Assembly: GCA_002401765.2 (NCBI GenBank)
Contig: NVTY02000076.1
Location: 1 to 64,000 of the forward strand
Source of the DNA: Thiotrichaceae bacterium
Lineage (GTDB): Bacteria > Pseudomonadota > Gammaproteobacteria > SZUA-140
DNA length: 64,000 bases
Direction of reading: 5' to 3'
Shown: positions 30,392 through 38,690 of the stretch, in pieces
How the letters are laid out: each line of letters starts with the position of its first letter
How positions within the stretch are numbered: position 1 is the stretch's first letter
Program-made: the position numbers and the translations under genes
The notes under the pieces: generated by a model
Told to the model about the DNA's origin: nothing
Database searches by the model: none
What the model saw: the letters and a program-made list of their open reading frames with translations, nothing else

Positions 30392-30775
30392 ATGAAAGAC
30401 TGTAATCAATGTGGGAAGTGCTGTATCAAATACAGTAATGGCGGCTTATCTGTTTCAGCCCCCCAATTAGACTATTGGGAGAATCACAGGCCTGAGATAT
30501 TTCGCTACTCAAGCAAGGGTGATATTTGGATCGACCCAGAAACAGGTAAAGAGATTGAATTATGCCCCTGGTTAAGAAAAGTACCCAATCAAAATAAATA
30601 TATCTGTGATATCTATTATGACCGCCCTGACGATTGCAAATACTACCCTTCTACGATCGATGAAATGGTGGTTGACGGATGCGAGATGTTGGAGAAAAAA
30701 GATTTATCCAACCCAAAGCAGGCGCGAAAGCGGTTAGATCAAATTATGGTAGATAGTCGGACTCCTTTTGAGTAG
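30392..30775 (+). CDS. YkgJ-family cysteine cluster protein
   Basis: A 127-residue soluble protein with the N-terminal CX2CX3C cluster CNQCGKCC, plus single cysteines at CPWL, ICDI and DDCKYYP. This pattern is typical of the YkgJ/Fe-S-cluster-like zinc- or iron-binding family. Function is uncharacterised. It stands alone behind the defence module with a 95-bp gap. The LCPWL and RPDDCKYYP segments are the family's second half, so the protein looks complete. Confidence 0.8.
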   Translation: MKDCNQCGKCCIKYSNGGLSVSAPQLDYWENHRPEIFRYSSKGDIWIDPETGKEIELCPWLRKVPNQNKYICDIYYDRPDDCKYYPSTIDEMVVDGCEMLEKKDLSNPKQARKRLDQIMVDSRTPFE

Positions 30776-31029
30776 CACGTAGGGATATGCGAAGCGCGAT
30801 GAATCAATGATTCGAGTCCATTAAGGTATCCGTCATTTACCCGAGATCTCGGGTCAGAGCGCCATTAAGGATGTAATGCTTATATCCCTGCGAATTAAAC
30901 AACGCACCGCCAGAGTTTCATAGATTACATCCGTTCGGTTGCCTATGGATAACTGAAGACTTAGTGGTTATGAAGTTTAGGATCACTATTTTAATTGGTT
31001 TCTTATCTCTTTGAAATCAACGGCAGGCT

Positions 31030-31485
31030 ATGAGTAAAACAGCAAAGGGATTATTGATTTACGTGATAGCATTTCACTTGTTGGCCTTTATAGTGGAGGC
31101 CTTTCTTTGGATGAATCCGGCTGTTCATTCTTTTGTGTTAAAAGATAAAGATCCCTTGGTCAATGTTGAGCTTTATCAGCAAGCGCTGATATTAAAGATG
31201 CTATTTATAAATCAGGGGTTTTATAATCTAATGGTGGCAGCAGGTGGTATTCTGGGGGTTCTCTTGATTGCTAAAGGGAAAGAGAGCGAAGGTTTGCATT
31301 TGCTAGGATATATGCCCCTGTTTGCGACAGTCGCGGGCATAACGCTATTGTTTAGTTCTCGTGCATATAGTTGGAGCAGCCCTGCAGGGTGTGCCAGCGG
31401 CATTGGCCATGGCCATGATATAGCCACTAAAGACGAAAAACAAGAGTTAAGCAATAGTAAGCTTGTGCATGGAGGTGCAGTTTAA
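31030..31485 (+). CDS. DUF1304-like small membrane protein with divergent C-terminus
   Basis: A 151-residue protein with about three to four hydrophobic segments (roughly 7-27, 60-82, 95-108). The FLWMNP and FINQGFYNLMVAAG segments fit the DUF1304 family (about 120 residues). After residue 110 the expected last helix is missing and a polar tail, CASGIGHGHDIATKDEK, follows. The gene may have lost its original end by frameshift or rearrangement. Function unknown. An unrelated hypothetical gene follows after 9 bp, so the two may be co-transcribed. Confidence 0.6.
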   Translation: MSKTAKGLLIYVIAFHLLAFIVEAFLWMNPAVHSFVLKDKDPLVNVELYQQALILKMLFINQGFYNLMVAAGGILGVLLIAKGKESEGLHLLGYMPLFATVAGITLLFSSRAYSWSSPAGCASGIGHGHDIATKDEKQELSNSKLVHGGAV

Positions 31486-31494
31486 TTTGGTGTT

Positions 31495-32262
31495 ATGTAT
31501 GAAAAAGACCTATGGAATAACTATATAATGATATTTGATGTGTTTGTCGGATTGCTCACGCTAATCGCGATTTTATATATTGCCGTACCATTGTGGATTT
31601 ATCGGGTACAAAAACTACCCGCTAGAGTGAGTTTTGAGGCGGTAGATGAAAAGGAATTTTTAAGCGATCAAAGCGATAAATTTAAAGCGCTTGATAATGA
31701 ATTTAAAGAGATTGGCTTTGAGTACATCGGATCATCAACATTATTAGATACTAATAATTCGACTTATTTCTCTCTTTATTCAAATGCGAAGGGCAATACA
31801 ACGGCGATGTTGGTTTCGATGAGGAGTGCCGCTGGCAGTTTTACATATGTAGGGTTTTCCCAGCTCTATGCTGGCGGAACAATGCTGGATGTATCAAATT
31901 CACCCGCTGTTCCGATGTACCCTAAAATGGGTATAAAAATATCCGCCAGATTTCCTAGAGTATTCGAGGTAGAAAAACTATACCGTATTTTTTTGAAGCT
32001 GAAGTCATCATTAAAGAACAGTTCACCTTCTATCGCTTACAAGCGAGAAGACGGTTTTAAAAAAGTAGAAGCGTTTATTGCTAAGGAATCTGATGAATTG
32101 GTTGCTCTTGGCTATTGTAAGGAGGCGATTGATTTTGAGGGGAAAAGAAATCTGACGCTGAAAGGTGCTTTTGCTTTTACATGGAAAAATGTTTTTCCTG
32201 GAAAGGGCATTTACGATAAATTAGATCAAGATTATTCTCACAAGTTATTGGGAAGTTCGTGA
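31495..32262 (+). CDS. hypothetical membrane-anchored protein
   Basis: 255 residues. One transmembrane helix near the N-terminus (about 11-36) is followed by a large, soluble, Lys/Glu-rich domain with no motif that I recognise. There is no signal-peptidase site, so the domain should face the cytoplasm or periplasm while tethered. It starts 9 bp behind the DUF1304-like gene. Base composition is AT-rich like the rest of this accessory region. I cannot assign a function. Confidence 0.65.
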   Translation: MYEKDLWNNYIMIFDVFVGLLTLIAILYIAVPLWIYRVQKLPARVSFEAVDEKEFLSDQSDKFKALDNEFKEIGFEYIGSSTLLDTNNSTYFSLYSNAKGNTTAMLVSMRSAAGSFTYVGFSQLYAGGTMLDVSNSPAVPMYPKMGIKISARFPRVFEVEKLYRIFLKLKSSLKNSSPSIAYKREDGFKKVEAFIAKESDELVALGYCKEAIDFEGKRNLTLKGAFAFTWKNVFPGKGIYDKLDQDYSHKLLGSS

Positions 32263-32518
32263 TAAAAGATTTGGATGTAATTGTGCTGGATTTTGTTATT
32301 CTGCTTTCTAATGTCGATATGTAGTTAGGAAGAACACCTGGTTGGCAATACAATTTCGACTTTTATAAGTGAAAGAAGAGACTGGAATACGGGGAAGTTT
32401 ATCGACTGGATTGGTGGTGAGTTAGGAATCGATGTCATCGATCATTTCTTAATTCCGCCAACGATATGTTTGAATGCTTTGGTATGAAATGGTCAGCTAA
32501 TTCCGGGCAGTAAGTTAA

Positions 32519-32722
32519 GGTTTTTTCTGCAGCTACTGGCGATAACCCTCGGCTATACTCATGTGGCCGCTCATAATTATAATTTTTCACCAGGAAATCA
32601 CTTATATCTCGTTGTGCTGGCTCAAACGATGAGTAGACTCAGTTCGGTATCCATTCTGTTTTTAAACTTAGAAATTCCCGTGCCATCGGTGCATTGTCCT
32701 AGTAATTTTCTCGGCGACTCAT
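32519..32722 (-). mobile_element. remnant of an IS3-family transposase (orfB C-terminus)
   Basis: On the reverse strand, from 32722, the frame reads MSRRENY, stop, DNAPMAREF, then SLKTEWIPN, stop, FEPAQRDISDFL and YNYERPHEYSRGLSPVAAE. This is the well-known end of IS3-type integrases (DNAPMERFF, RPHxYNGGL). Two in-frame stops show that it is dead. No intact ends are seen. It occupies most of the 549-bp gap between the hypothetical gene and the glycan operon. Confidence 0.85.
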
Positions 32723-32811
32723 GAAATGGTATCTGCTTTTATTAGGCCACTTCACTTCCATTTTTCCAACTTATTCGAACTTTTTGAGCTGCGCAAGGAA
32801 GTCGCTCTGAT

Positions 32812-33186
32812 CTATCCTCGAGCCACTATCATAGTGCCAATCATAATCAGAGTCACACCTAGCATCTTTTCCGTGGTAAAAGATTCACTTAGAAGCCAGC
32901 AACTCAACAGCAGAACAATCACGAAATTGAGACTCATAAATGGATACGCGTAACTCAGGTCAAACTTGGTCATCGCCGCCATCCATGCAAGAGATGCGAG
33001 AAAGGCTGCGAGAAATCCTGAAAAAATAATTGGATCGAGCAGAAGAAGCAGCAGAAACTTCAGTTTTTCAACGGCACCTTCAGGCAGTGCGCCGTACTCA
33101 GATATACGCCACTTCAGAATCATCTGGCCATAAACCGTGAGACCTATTGTAGCAGCAAGGTAGGAATAATCCATATACCTAGACAT
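32812..33186 (-). CDS. small four-helix membrane transporter (EmrE/ArnE-like, EamA superfamily)
   Basis: 124 residues with four predicted membrane helices, the size of SMR or ArnE/ArnF half-flippases. The segment FDLSYAYPFMSLNFVIVLLLS followed by ESFTTEKMLGVTLIMIGT is typical of ArnE-like undecaprenyl-phosphate-sugar flippase subunits. It is the last gene of a six-gene reverse operon headed by a polyprenyl-phosphate-type glycosyltransferase. That makes export of a lipid-linked sugar a better guess than drug efflux. The second subunit is not seen nearby. Confidence 0.72.
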   Translation of the reverse strand: MSRYMDYSYLAATIGLTVYGQMILKWRISEYGALPEGAVEKLKFLLLLLLDPIIFSGFLAAFLASLAWMAAMTKFDLSYAYPFMSLNFVIVLLLSCWLLSESFTTEKMLGVTLIMIGTMIVARG

Positions 33187-33226
33187 TCACTGAACTCCAG
33201 AGTTATCCAGTCGAGACACTTGGTTT

Positions 33227-33892
33227 TTAGGAATCATTTTTATATTTCTTAAGGCATATGGTGTCAAAAGTAGACCACTTCTTACGGTCAATGCATTCAT
33301 ACCAGATGTCCTCCTGGTTTTCGATAAACTTTAGTTTTTTAATAAACTCTTCGTTTTGGTGTTCCTTTGGTATAATTACAACACCAGTATCATCGCACAC
33401 AGCAATTGCACCATGGTAAATCGCTCGACGCTCTGCAATAATGTCGAGTGCGAGATCACTTTCTAGCGGTTCATTGTTGCATCCTATTGGATTAAAACCT
33501 TCGCACCACGCTGGCCAGTTTTCCTTAATCAGTCGTGGTGCATCCCTTAGATTGCCCGTTACAACCAGCGCGCCAGCAAGGCGATACAGGATCAGATACT
33601 TAGCAACTAAGTCACCATATATAGCACGATCTGCGCACTCAAAAACCTCTGTGAGAACCACATCATCTTCGGCTACGTCTTGAATTTGGTCATGAACATG
33701 CCAGTTTGTTTCACCGTACGCATAAGTCCAATAGACATTACCCACTGCAAAGTGCCCACGATTAACAGGAGTGACTCCAGGAAGGGCTCCTGTTTTTCCA
33801 AGGCAGTCCGCAACTTCTGTACTCGAAACCCGGTTTCGTTTGATATAGCCAATAATCCTCTCTTTATAGTCCACTGTCGATTCCATCCTCAA
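33227..33892 (-). CDS. RraA/HMG-aldolase superfamily protein
   Basis: 221 residues. The superfamily motifs are GDLVAKYLI (substrate loop) and VVTGNLRDAPRLIKENW (GxxRD, metal and substrate-binding Arg-Asp), followed by CEGFNPIGC. The late block IYHGAIAVCDDTGVVIIP carries the second acidic site. Members are either RraA inhibitors of RNase E or 4-hydroxy-4-methyl-2-oxoglutarate / oxaloacetate aldolases. The operon context with ATP-grasp and amidohydrolase genes favours an aldolase or decarboxylase on a small metabolite. The N-terminal 30 residues are additional. Confidence 0.75.
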   Translation of the reverse strand: MRMESTVDYKERIIGYIKRNRVSSTEVADCLGKTGALPGVTPVNRGHFAVGNVYWTYAYGETNWHVHDQIQDVAEDDVVLTEVFECADRAIYGDLVAKYLILYRLAGALVVTGNLRDAPRLIKENWPAWCEGFNPIGCNNEPLESDLALDIIAERRAIYHGAIAVCDDTGVVIIPKEHQNEEFIKKLKFIENQEDIWYECIDRKKWSTFDTICLKKYKNDS

Positions 33893-33913
33893 TCCTCATG
33901 CTAAACCACTAAG

Positions 33914-34600
33914 CTAGTCACGCAGCTCTTTATAACGGTTAAACACCGTATCTTCGGTGAGAAACGATGCATCCTTAAATACAAACACGCTAAACTCGAA
34001 AGGCATATAGTCATTCCTCAGCACCACATTTCTTGAGAACTGATAGGCGAGTGATAAAATTCGCTCTGGTCCAGCGTGAAAGGTGTGTGTCAGCGGATAG
34101 TTGACCTTATCTGACAAAAAATCAAATGCGAATCCATCACTACTGAGAGTGAACGCCCTGGACATGGCTGCTTCAATCAATGCGTAATTATCTGTGTTTT
34201 TCAGCTTGTGATTAAATGTACCTGACGCGATTACGAAATCAGGGGATTCATCGATATCTACGGTCATAAAATCCCCTTCGATGAATCTAATTGAATCGTT
34301 GGCATAACGTTGGCGCGCCTCATGAATAAGCTCCGGAACCAGGTCTATTCCAATATAGCGGTATTGATCAGGATATCTTGCCATCAGTGTTATGTTCATG
34401 TCACCAAATCCACACCCAATATCAAGGATAGTCTTGCCTTTACAGTTATAGAGAGAGGTAAGAACATCAAATCGTATGTCTTGTTTCCCCTTGTCCCAGC
34501 CGAGTGCCTTCGGCGAATAGCCGAACTCACGATACCGTTTCGAATATCGATCAATAGTATCTGCTTTATCCAGATCTGAGAGTCTAGTTTTCTGCGTCAA
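33914..34600 (-). CDS. class I SAM-dependent methyltransferase
   Basis: 228 residues with the SAM motif TILDIGCGFGDMNITLM near residue 56. The acidic IGIDLVPELI strand end and the FIEGDFMTVD motif follow. The N-terminal SDLDKADTIDRYSKRYREFGYSPKALGW resembles small-molecule methyltransferases that act on sugars or lipids. It overlaps the upstream amidohydrolase by 17 bp, so both are translated from one mRNA. Substrate unknown. Confidence 0.82.
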   Translation of the reverse strand: MTQKTRLSDLDKADTIDRYSKRYREFGYSPKALGWDKGKQDIRFDVLTSLYNCKGKTILDIGCGFGDMNITLMARYPDQYRYIGIDLVPELIHEARQRYANDSIRFIEGDFMTVDIDESPDFVIASGTFNHKLKNTDNYALIEAAMSRAFTLSSDGFAFDFLSDKVNYPLTHTFHAGPERILSLAYQFSRNVVLRNDYMPFEFSVFVFKDASFLTEDTVFNRYKELRD

Positions 34601-35396
34601 TGTTTAGATGCCTTTGTAAATTCCGGTAAGCGATGTTACTCGCCTTCTCAGAGTCAAGTTCGCTTGAAAATTCCTCAAACCTACGGCGAAGATCGCCGTG
34701 GGAAAACTCTGGGCTATCAGACCCTATACAGATACGTTGATCGAATTTGTTGAACAAATACCGAATGTCAGCATCAAGAGAGCTCATTTCATACTTACAC
34801 AGCGTAAAGGAAAGGTCTAATAATACTGCCGGAAACTGCCGAGCAACTTCTGCCATTTCCAGCAGGCGCACAGCGCCTCCATGCAATAGTACTAGCTTTT
34901 CATCTGGTACCTTGGCAAGCAGATTGACGATACCATACAGCCCGCCGGTGCCTGTCTGTCCCTCGCGAGTCCAAAGGTACGTGCATAGTAAGACAGATAG
35001 GTCTAGCTGATTTGCAGACGATATGATCTTGCTCAGCAGTGGGTGCTCAAATGTTATGCGCGCAATGCGCGGGTGAACTTTAATGCCAATGTAACCCAGC
35101 GATTTTAGTCTAGATAAATACGGCTCAATATCTGCCTCTCTCTGCAGCTCGGTAAAATCACAATAGGCTACTGGGTAGAGAATGTTGGTATGTTGACGCA
35201 CAAAATCGGCATAGGAACTTTCATTGTATCCACCAATAGTCGGCCCCAGCCCCACGGCGAGCCCCCAGCGGATATTGTGTTGCTGCATCGAGTCGAGCTG
35301 ATTTTCGATATCATTTTTTCCTGTACATGAAGGATCTAGCCATCCCTTATCGGGCATAGGATGCATCAGGCTGTCGAATATCGGAATGCTAGGCAT
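34584..35396 (-). CDS. amidohydrolase-2 family metal-dependent hydrolase
   Basis: 270 residues resembling the ACMSD/amidohydrolase-2 TIM-barrel group. The N-terminal metal motif is degenerate (IFDSLMHPMP, with one His where HxH is usual). Then come IGIKVHPRIARITF, LVLLHGGAVRLLE (barrel His), and RICIGSDSPEF (late catalytic Asp with Ser). Decarboxylation or hydrolysis of a small carboxylated molecule is likely. It overlaps the ATP-grasp gene by 8 bp and the methyltransferase by 17 bp, a tight operon. Confidence 0.75.
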   Translation of the reverse strand: MPSIPIFDSLMHPMPDKGWLDPSCTGKNDIENQLDSMQQHNIRWGLAVGLGPTIGGYNESSYADFVRQHTNILYPVAYCDFTELQREADIEPYLSRLKSLGYIGIKVHPRIARITFEHPLLSKIISSANQLDLSVLLCTYLWTREGQTGTGGLYGIVNLLAKVPDEKLVLLHGGAVRLLEMAEVARQFPAVLLDLSFTLCKYEMSSLDADIRYLFNKFDQRICIGSDSPEFSHGDLRRRFEEFSSELDSEKASNIAYRNLQRHLNIDAEN

Positions 35397-36600
35397 ATTT
35401 AACTCTAATGGTATTTCTTATTTGCTGAAGAGTCTCGTCCAGTTTCGAGCGCGTGGGCGCACTGGCGATGACATAACCGTGACGAGATCTATCATCATTG
35501 GGGGGGGCTATTTCGTCTCCCGCTGAAAAATTCAAGCCCAACGCGATAATGCCCGGAATACAATGACTCGTTTCATGCCCTGTAACATCGTTCACATAGC
35601 CAGCCTCGAATTGAAGAAAGTCCAGCGCCACCACATTGTCGGAGAAGCTGGGATTCACAGCTGCTATCTGTTCCCCGAGCGCCATGCGAATCAATAGTTC
35701 GTTACTATCAATGCCAGATATAAGAGGAACAATGTCCGAGGACACGCGGGTACCACCACCACGTGCAGCAACCTCCACTAGATAAAATCGTTCATTATGA
35801 TACTTATACTCTGCATGGGTTAGCCCAAAGGGCAGCCCCATTTTTTCGATTAACGCATCATGCTGCGCATGTAATTCGGCAAAGTCTATTTCAGGATGAG
35901 CATTTGAAAAAACCAGTCGACTTGCAACCATCGAGTTGTGAGGGTAGTGAGTTTTCGTGGAGGTGGCAAGGCAGTAGTGGCGAGAATCCGTCTTGATCCC
36001 ATCTACTGTTAACTCGACTCCGCCGATAAACTCTTCAAGTAGCACCGAGCCATCAGCGCTAAAGGATTTGGTTATATCCCAGATCGCCTCTAGCTCCCCT
36101 GGGCTATTAAGCTTAAATACTCCCCGGCTCGACTGGTTTGCAGGAGGCTTGATTACAACAGGATAGCCATGGTGCTCAATAAATTCATAGGCATCTACTT
36201 TGTTTAGGCAAAGCGCAAATCTAGGAGTCGGAAACCCTTCCTTCCCGCACACCTCCCTCATCCTGAATTTATTAGTAAATTTTTCTGCCGTTTCAACGCC
36301 AATTCCGGGAAGGCCAAGCTCATGGCATAGATAAGCAACTGTTGGCACAGCGATATCGCTTTGATCGGTGACTATTGCGTCTGGACGGTATTGCAAAGCA
36401 TAATCTAGATGCTGCTGTTTATCGCGCACATCCGTAATCAAGCCAATGTCGGCATGAGAAAAGCCTGGTGAATTCTCATACAGATTGGTGTTGATGACAC
36501 GATAACCCGCCTCTTTGGCTTTACAGATCAGTGGCACTTGCCATTCTCCCCCGGCAACCACCATCACTGTTTTAATTTTTTTAGCACTCAATGAGTTCAA
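35389..36600 (-). CDS. ATP-grasp domain ligase
   Basis: 403 residues in the ATP-grasp order. There is a preATP domain with VMVVAGGEWQVPLICKAKEAG, then a lid with KFTNKFRMREVC and YPVVIKPPANQSSRGV, then VLLEEFIGGVELTVDG. The metal-binding end is FYLVEVAARGGGTRV. Such enzymes form a carboxylate-amine or carboxylate-thiol bond through an acyl phosphate, as in PurK, CarB and peptide ligases. In this operon the product may be an amide attached to a sugar or lipid. The substrate cannot be read from the sequence. The start follows the glycosyltransferase by about 30 bp. Confidence 0.82.
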   Translation of the reverse strand: MNSLSAKKIKTVMVVAGGEWQVPLICKAKEAGYRVINTNLYENSPGFSHADIGLITDVRDKQQHLDYALQYRPDAIVTDQSDIAVPTVAYLCHELGLPGIGVETAEKFTNKFRMREVCGKEGFPTPRFALCLNKVDAYEFIEHHGYPVVIKPPANQSSRGVFKLNSPGELEAIWDITKSFSADGSVLLEEFIGGVELTVDGIKTDSRHYCLATSTKTHYPHNSMVASRLVFSNAHPEIDFAELHAQHDALIEKMGLPFGLTHAEYKYHNERFYLVEVAARGGGTRVSSDIVPLISGIDSNELLIRMALGEQIAAVNPSFSDNVVALDFLQFEAGYVNDVTGHETSHCIPGIIALGLNFSAGDEIAPPNDDRSRHGYVIASAPTRSKLDETLQQIRNTIRVKYA

Positions 36601-36632
36601 TCGCTATTCTCCAGCAAGGCATAACGTAATTT

Positions 36633-37574
36633 TCAGTTAACGTTACTGGATTTATCGCGCCCGTACACACGCTTTACAATTGTGTAAGGTCGCAGTTTTG
36701 TTTCCGAGAACACCTTGGATAAATAGATGCCCACTACACCGATAAAAAACGAGATCAATCCACCAAATAGCCATATCGAAACAATCACCGATGTCCAGCC
36801 ACTCGCCGTATTAGAAAATACCAGCCATCTTATAATAAGGTAGGCGCTATATGAGCCAGCTAGAACAGAGGTGATTATCCCGAAATAAAAGATCCCAATT
36901 AAAGGCGAAGCACTAAATGACGTTACAGAGTTGATCAGCAGAGAGAGTTTATTTTTAAGCGTATAGGTTGTTTCGCTAGTACTGAGCTTCTCCACATGCT
37001 GCGCTTGCTGGTGAAAGCCAGTAATAAGAAAAAGCCCGCCAAGAAAAAGCTCTCTCTCTCGATGCATTAGTAATGCATCGATATAGCGCCTCGTCATTAA
37101 TCGAGCCGTCACCATATTTGGAGGGATTTCCATGCCTGTTATTTTAGCAAATAGATAATAAAACCATTTTCCACTAAATCGCTCAAACCAGCCTCCCTTA
37201 CGGCTCTCCTGCACGCCGTAAACTACATCGCACGTTTCCCGTTGCAGTTGCTCTGAAAAGGAGAGTAGCCATTCAGGCTCCTCTTCTAGGTCGCTATCAA
37301 TCAGGAAAACCATTTCTCCGTTCGCGTAGTCGAGTCCAGTCATTATGGCCTTGTGATGGCCGAAATTTCGTGAGAGATCAACAACCACAACATGAGGGTC
37401 TGTTTTGGCTAGTTGCACAACCAGTTCGAGGCTGTTATCCGGAGAGCCATCATTCACAAAAATGATTTCATAATCGTCTCCTGTAAGCTGGCTCGCGGTA
37501 GTGCTTATGCGCTGGTGGAAGTCAGCGATATAAGAGGACGATTGATAGAGAGTCGAGACGATTGATAATTTCAT
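36633..37574 (-). CDS. polyprenyl-phosphate glycosyltransferase, GtrB/ArnC/DPM type
   Basis: A GT2 enzyme of 313 residues from the ATG at 37574 (the frame is open 24 codons further, without similarity). The N-terminal catalytic domain has MKLSIVSTLYQSS, EIIFVNDGSPDNSLE and LIDSDLEEEPEW (DxD region). Two C-terminal membrane helices (about 222-250 and 258-290) are typical of ArnC/GtrB enzymes that move a sugar from a nucleotide donor to undecaprenyl phosphate. As first gene of the six-gene operon it probably makes the lipid-linked carrier on which the other enzymes act. Confidence 0.85.
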   Translation of the reverse strand: MKLSIVSTLYQSSSYIADFHQRISTTASQLTGDDYEIIFVNDGSPDNSLELVVQLAKTDPHVVVVDLSRNFGHHKAIMTGLDYANGEMVFLIDSDLEEEPEWLLSFSEQLQRETCDVVYGVQESRKGGWFERFSGKWFYYLFAKITGMEIPPNMVTARLMTRRYIDALLMHRERELFLGGLFLITGFHQQAQHVEKLSTSETTYTLKNKLSLLINSVTSFSASPLIGIFYFGIITSVLAGSYSAYLIIRWLVFSNTASGWTSVIVSIWLFGGLISFFIGVVGIYLSKVFSETKLRPYTIVKRVYGRDKSSNVN

Positions 37575-37755
37575 TGCTCGCCCCCGCGACTTTTCTAAAA
37601 TCCAAAAACAGTTCACTAATTTGAGCCCAGACTTGGCTGTCCTCATTATTTCCCACTTAAAATCAATATTAACAGGAATATAGCGGAAAATCAGGGTTTA
37701 GACTAGTCCCAGCAGAAGCAGCTTTCTTCTTCTGTACAAGCGAATGGGAGCTAAA

Positions 37756-38406
37756 TTATTTTTCCGCAAATTGTTCATCGGAAACTTTACACTTAGGCTT
37801 GTACGGCTGCTTGCTGGTGATATTAGTTTCACTCATTAGTTTCCGATTTATATTGCCCAGCACTTGTCCTTCCTTTATGTGTAATCGATCTGCCGTAACC
37901 ATCACTGCATCGACACCAGACATGCAAGGCGGTGTGGCTTTGAGCCGCTCATCCCGCGTTTGGTTGTGTCGTTCCTGATGATCGAAGATGTACGGCGCGA
38001 CCTTCGCAGTGTCACACCGTTTAACATTATCCGCAGTAAAGTAATCGGTATCCGCCAATAGCCGATCCGCTTTACCACGCGTGCTTCGATTTCCTGCTGA
38101 TCATTCGGCTGCTGGATGAGGTGATTTTAATCGACCGGGTATGAGTCGGTATCGACGGCTGCCTGGGCGTTACAGGCCTGCACCCATCCTTCTAAAGAGG
38201 GTGTGATTCGGGACTCGTCATCGGTAGTTGACCTAGCCTTTATCCTGAGGGGCCGCATCAGGTGACTCCGGCTTACGTCCATAATCAAGTTGATCCACAA
38301 TATCAATCATGAAGCGTACCAGAGGTTTTTCTGGCAGTCAGCCCTGTAATGACGGTGGTAACAGGTCGGTGGTATGTCGATTGATTGGCTGAAATTTTCC
38401 TGGCAT
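37756..38406 (-). mobile_element. remnant of an IS1182-family transposase
   Basis: Reverse-strand translation from 38406 starts MPGKFQPINRHTTDLLPPSL, stop, LPEKPLVRFMIDIVDQLD, the IS1182-type N-terminus. It jumps over a deleted core to TDDESRITP, VQACNAQAAVDTDS and IQQPNDQQEIE, then in another frame to LADTDYFTADNVKRCD. Several stops, frameshifts and at least one large deletion make it inactive. It fills the gap between the glycan operon and the wecE-like gene. Nothing else is recognisable in 37575-38690. Confidence 0.85.
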
Positions 38407-38690
38407 AGTGACGTAGATCTCTATCTTAGTCCGATGACCCTATATTCTATGATAAATGGAATCGCTAGATCCTGCCGGCCCCTAGGCGTACAGATTCGTT
38501 AAACTACATCAGTTGTTGATTTATGTTATATGTATCGATAGTATAATTATTGAAATGAGGGGTTGAAATTAAGTAGCCTTCCTGAAGGCTTAGTTTTAAG
38601 GTGAACTTAAGTTTGGTGCGTATTTAGTGCTTAGGGTAATCTTGTGGTTCGATTTTTATTAAGATATCGCAAACTAAAGATTAGTAGTTT

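Noticed and set aside
30805-30825. GATTCGAGTCC resembles a tRNA T-loop
   Set aside because: The T stem has a mismatch, no matching acceptor strand or anticodon arm lies upstream, and there is no CCA.
32381-32490. Possible RadC C-terminal fragment (LGIDVIDHFLI)
   Set aside because: Too short and without the JAMM motif. The resemblance could be chance.
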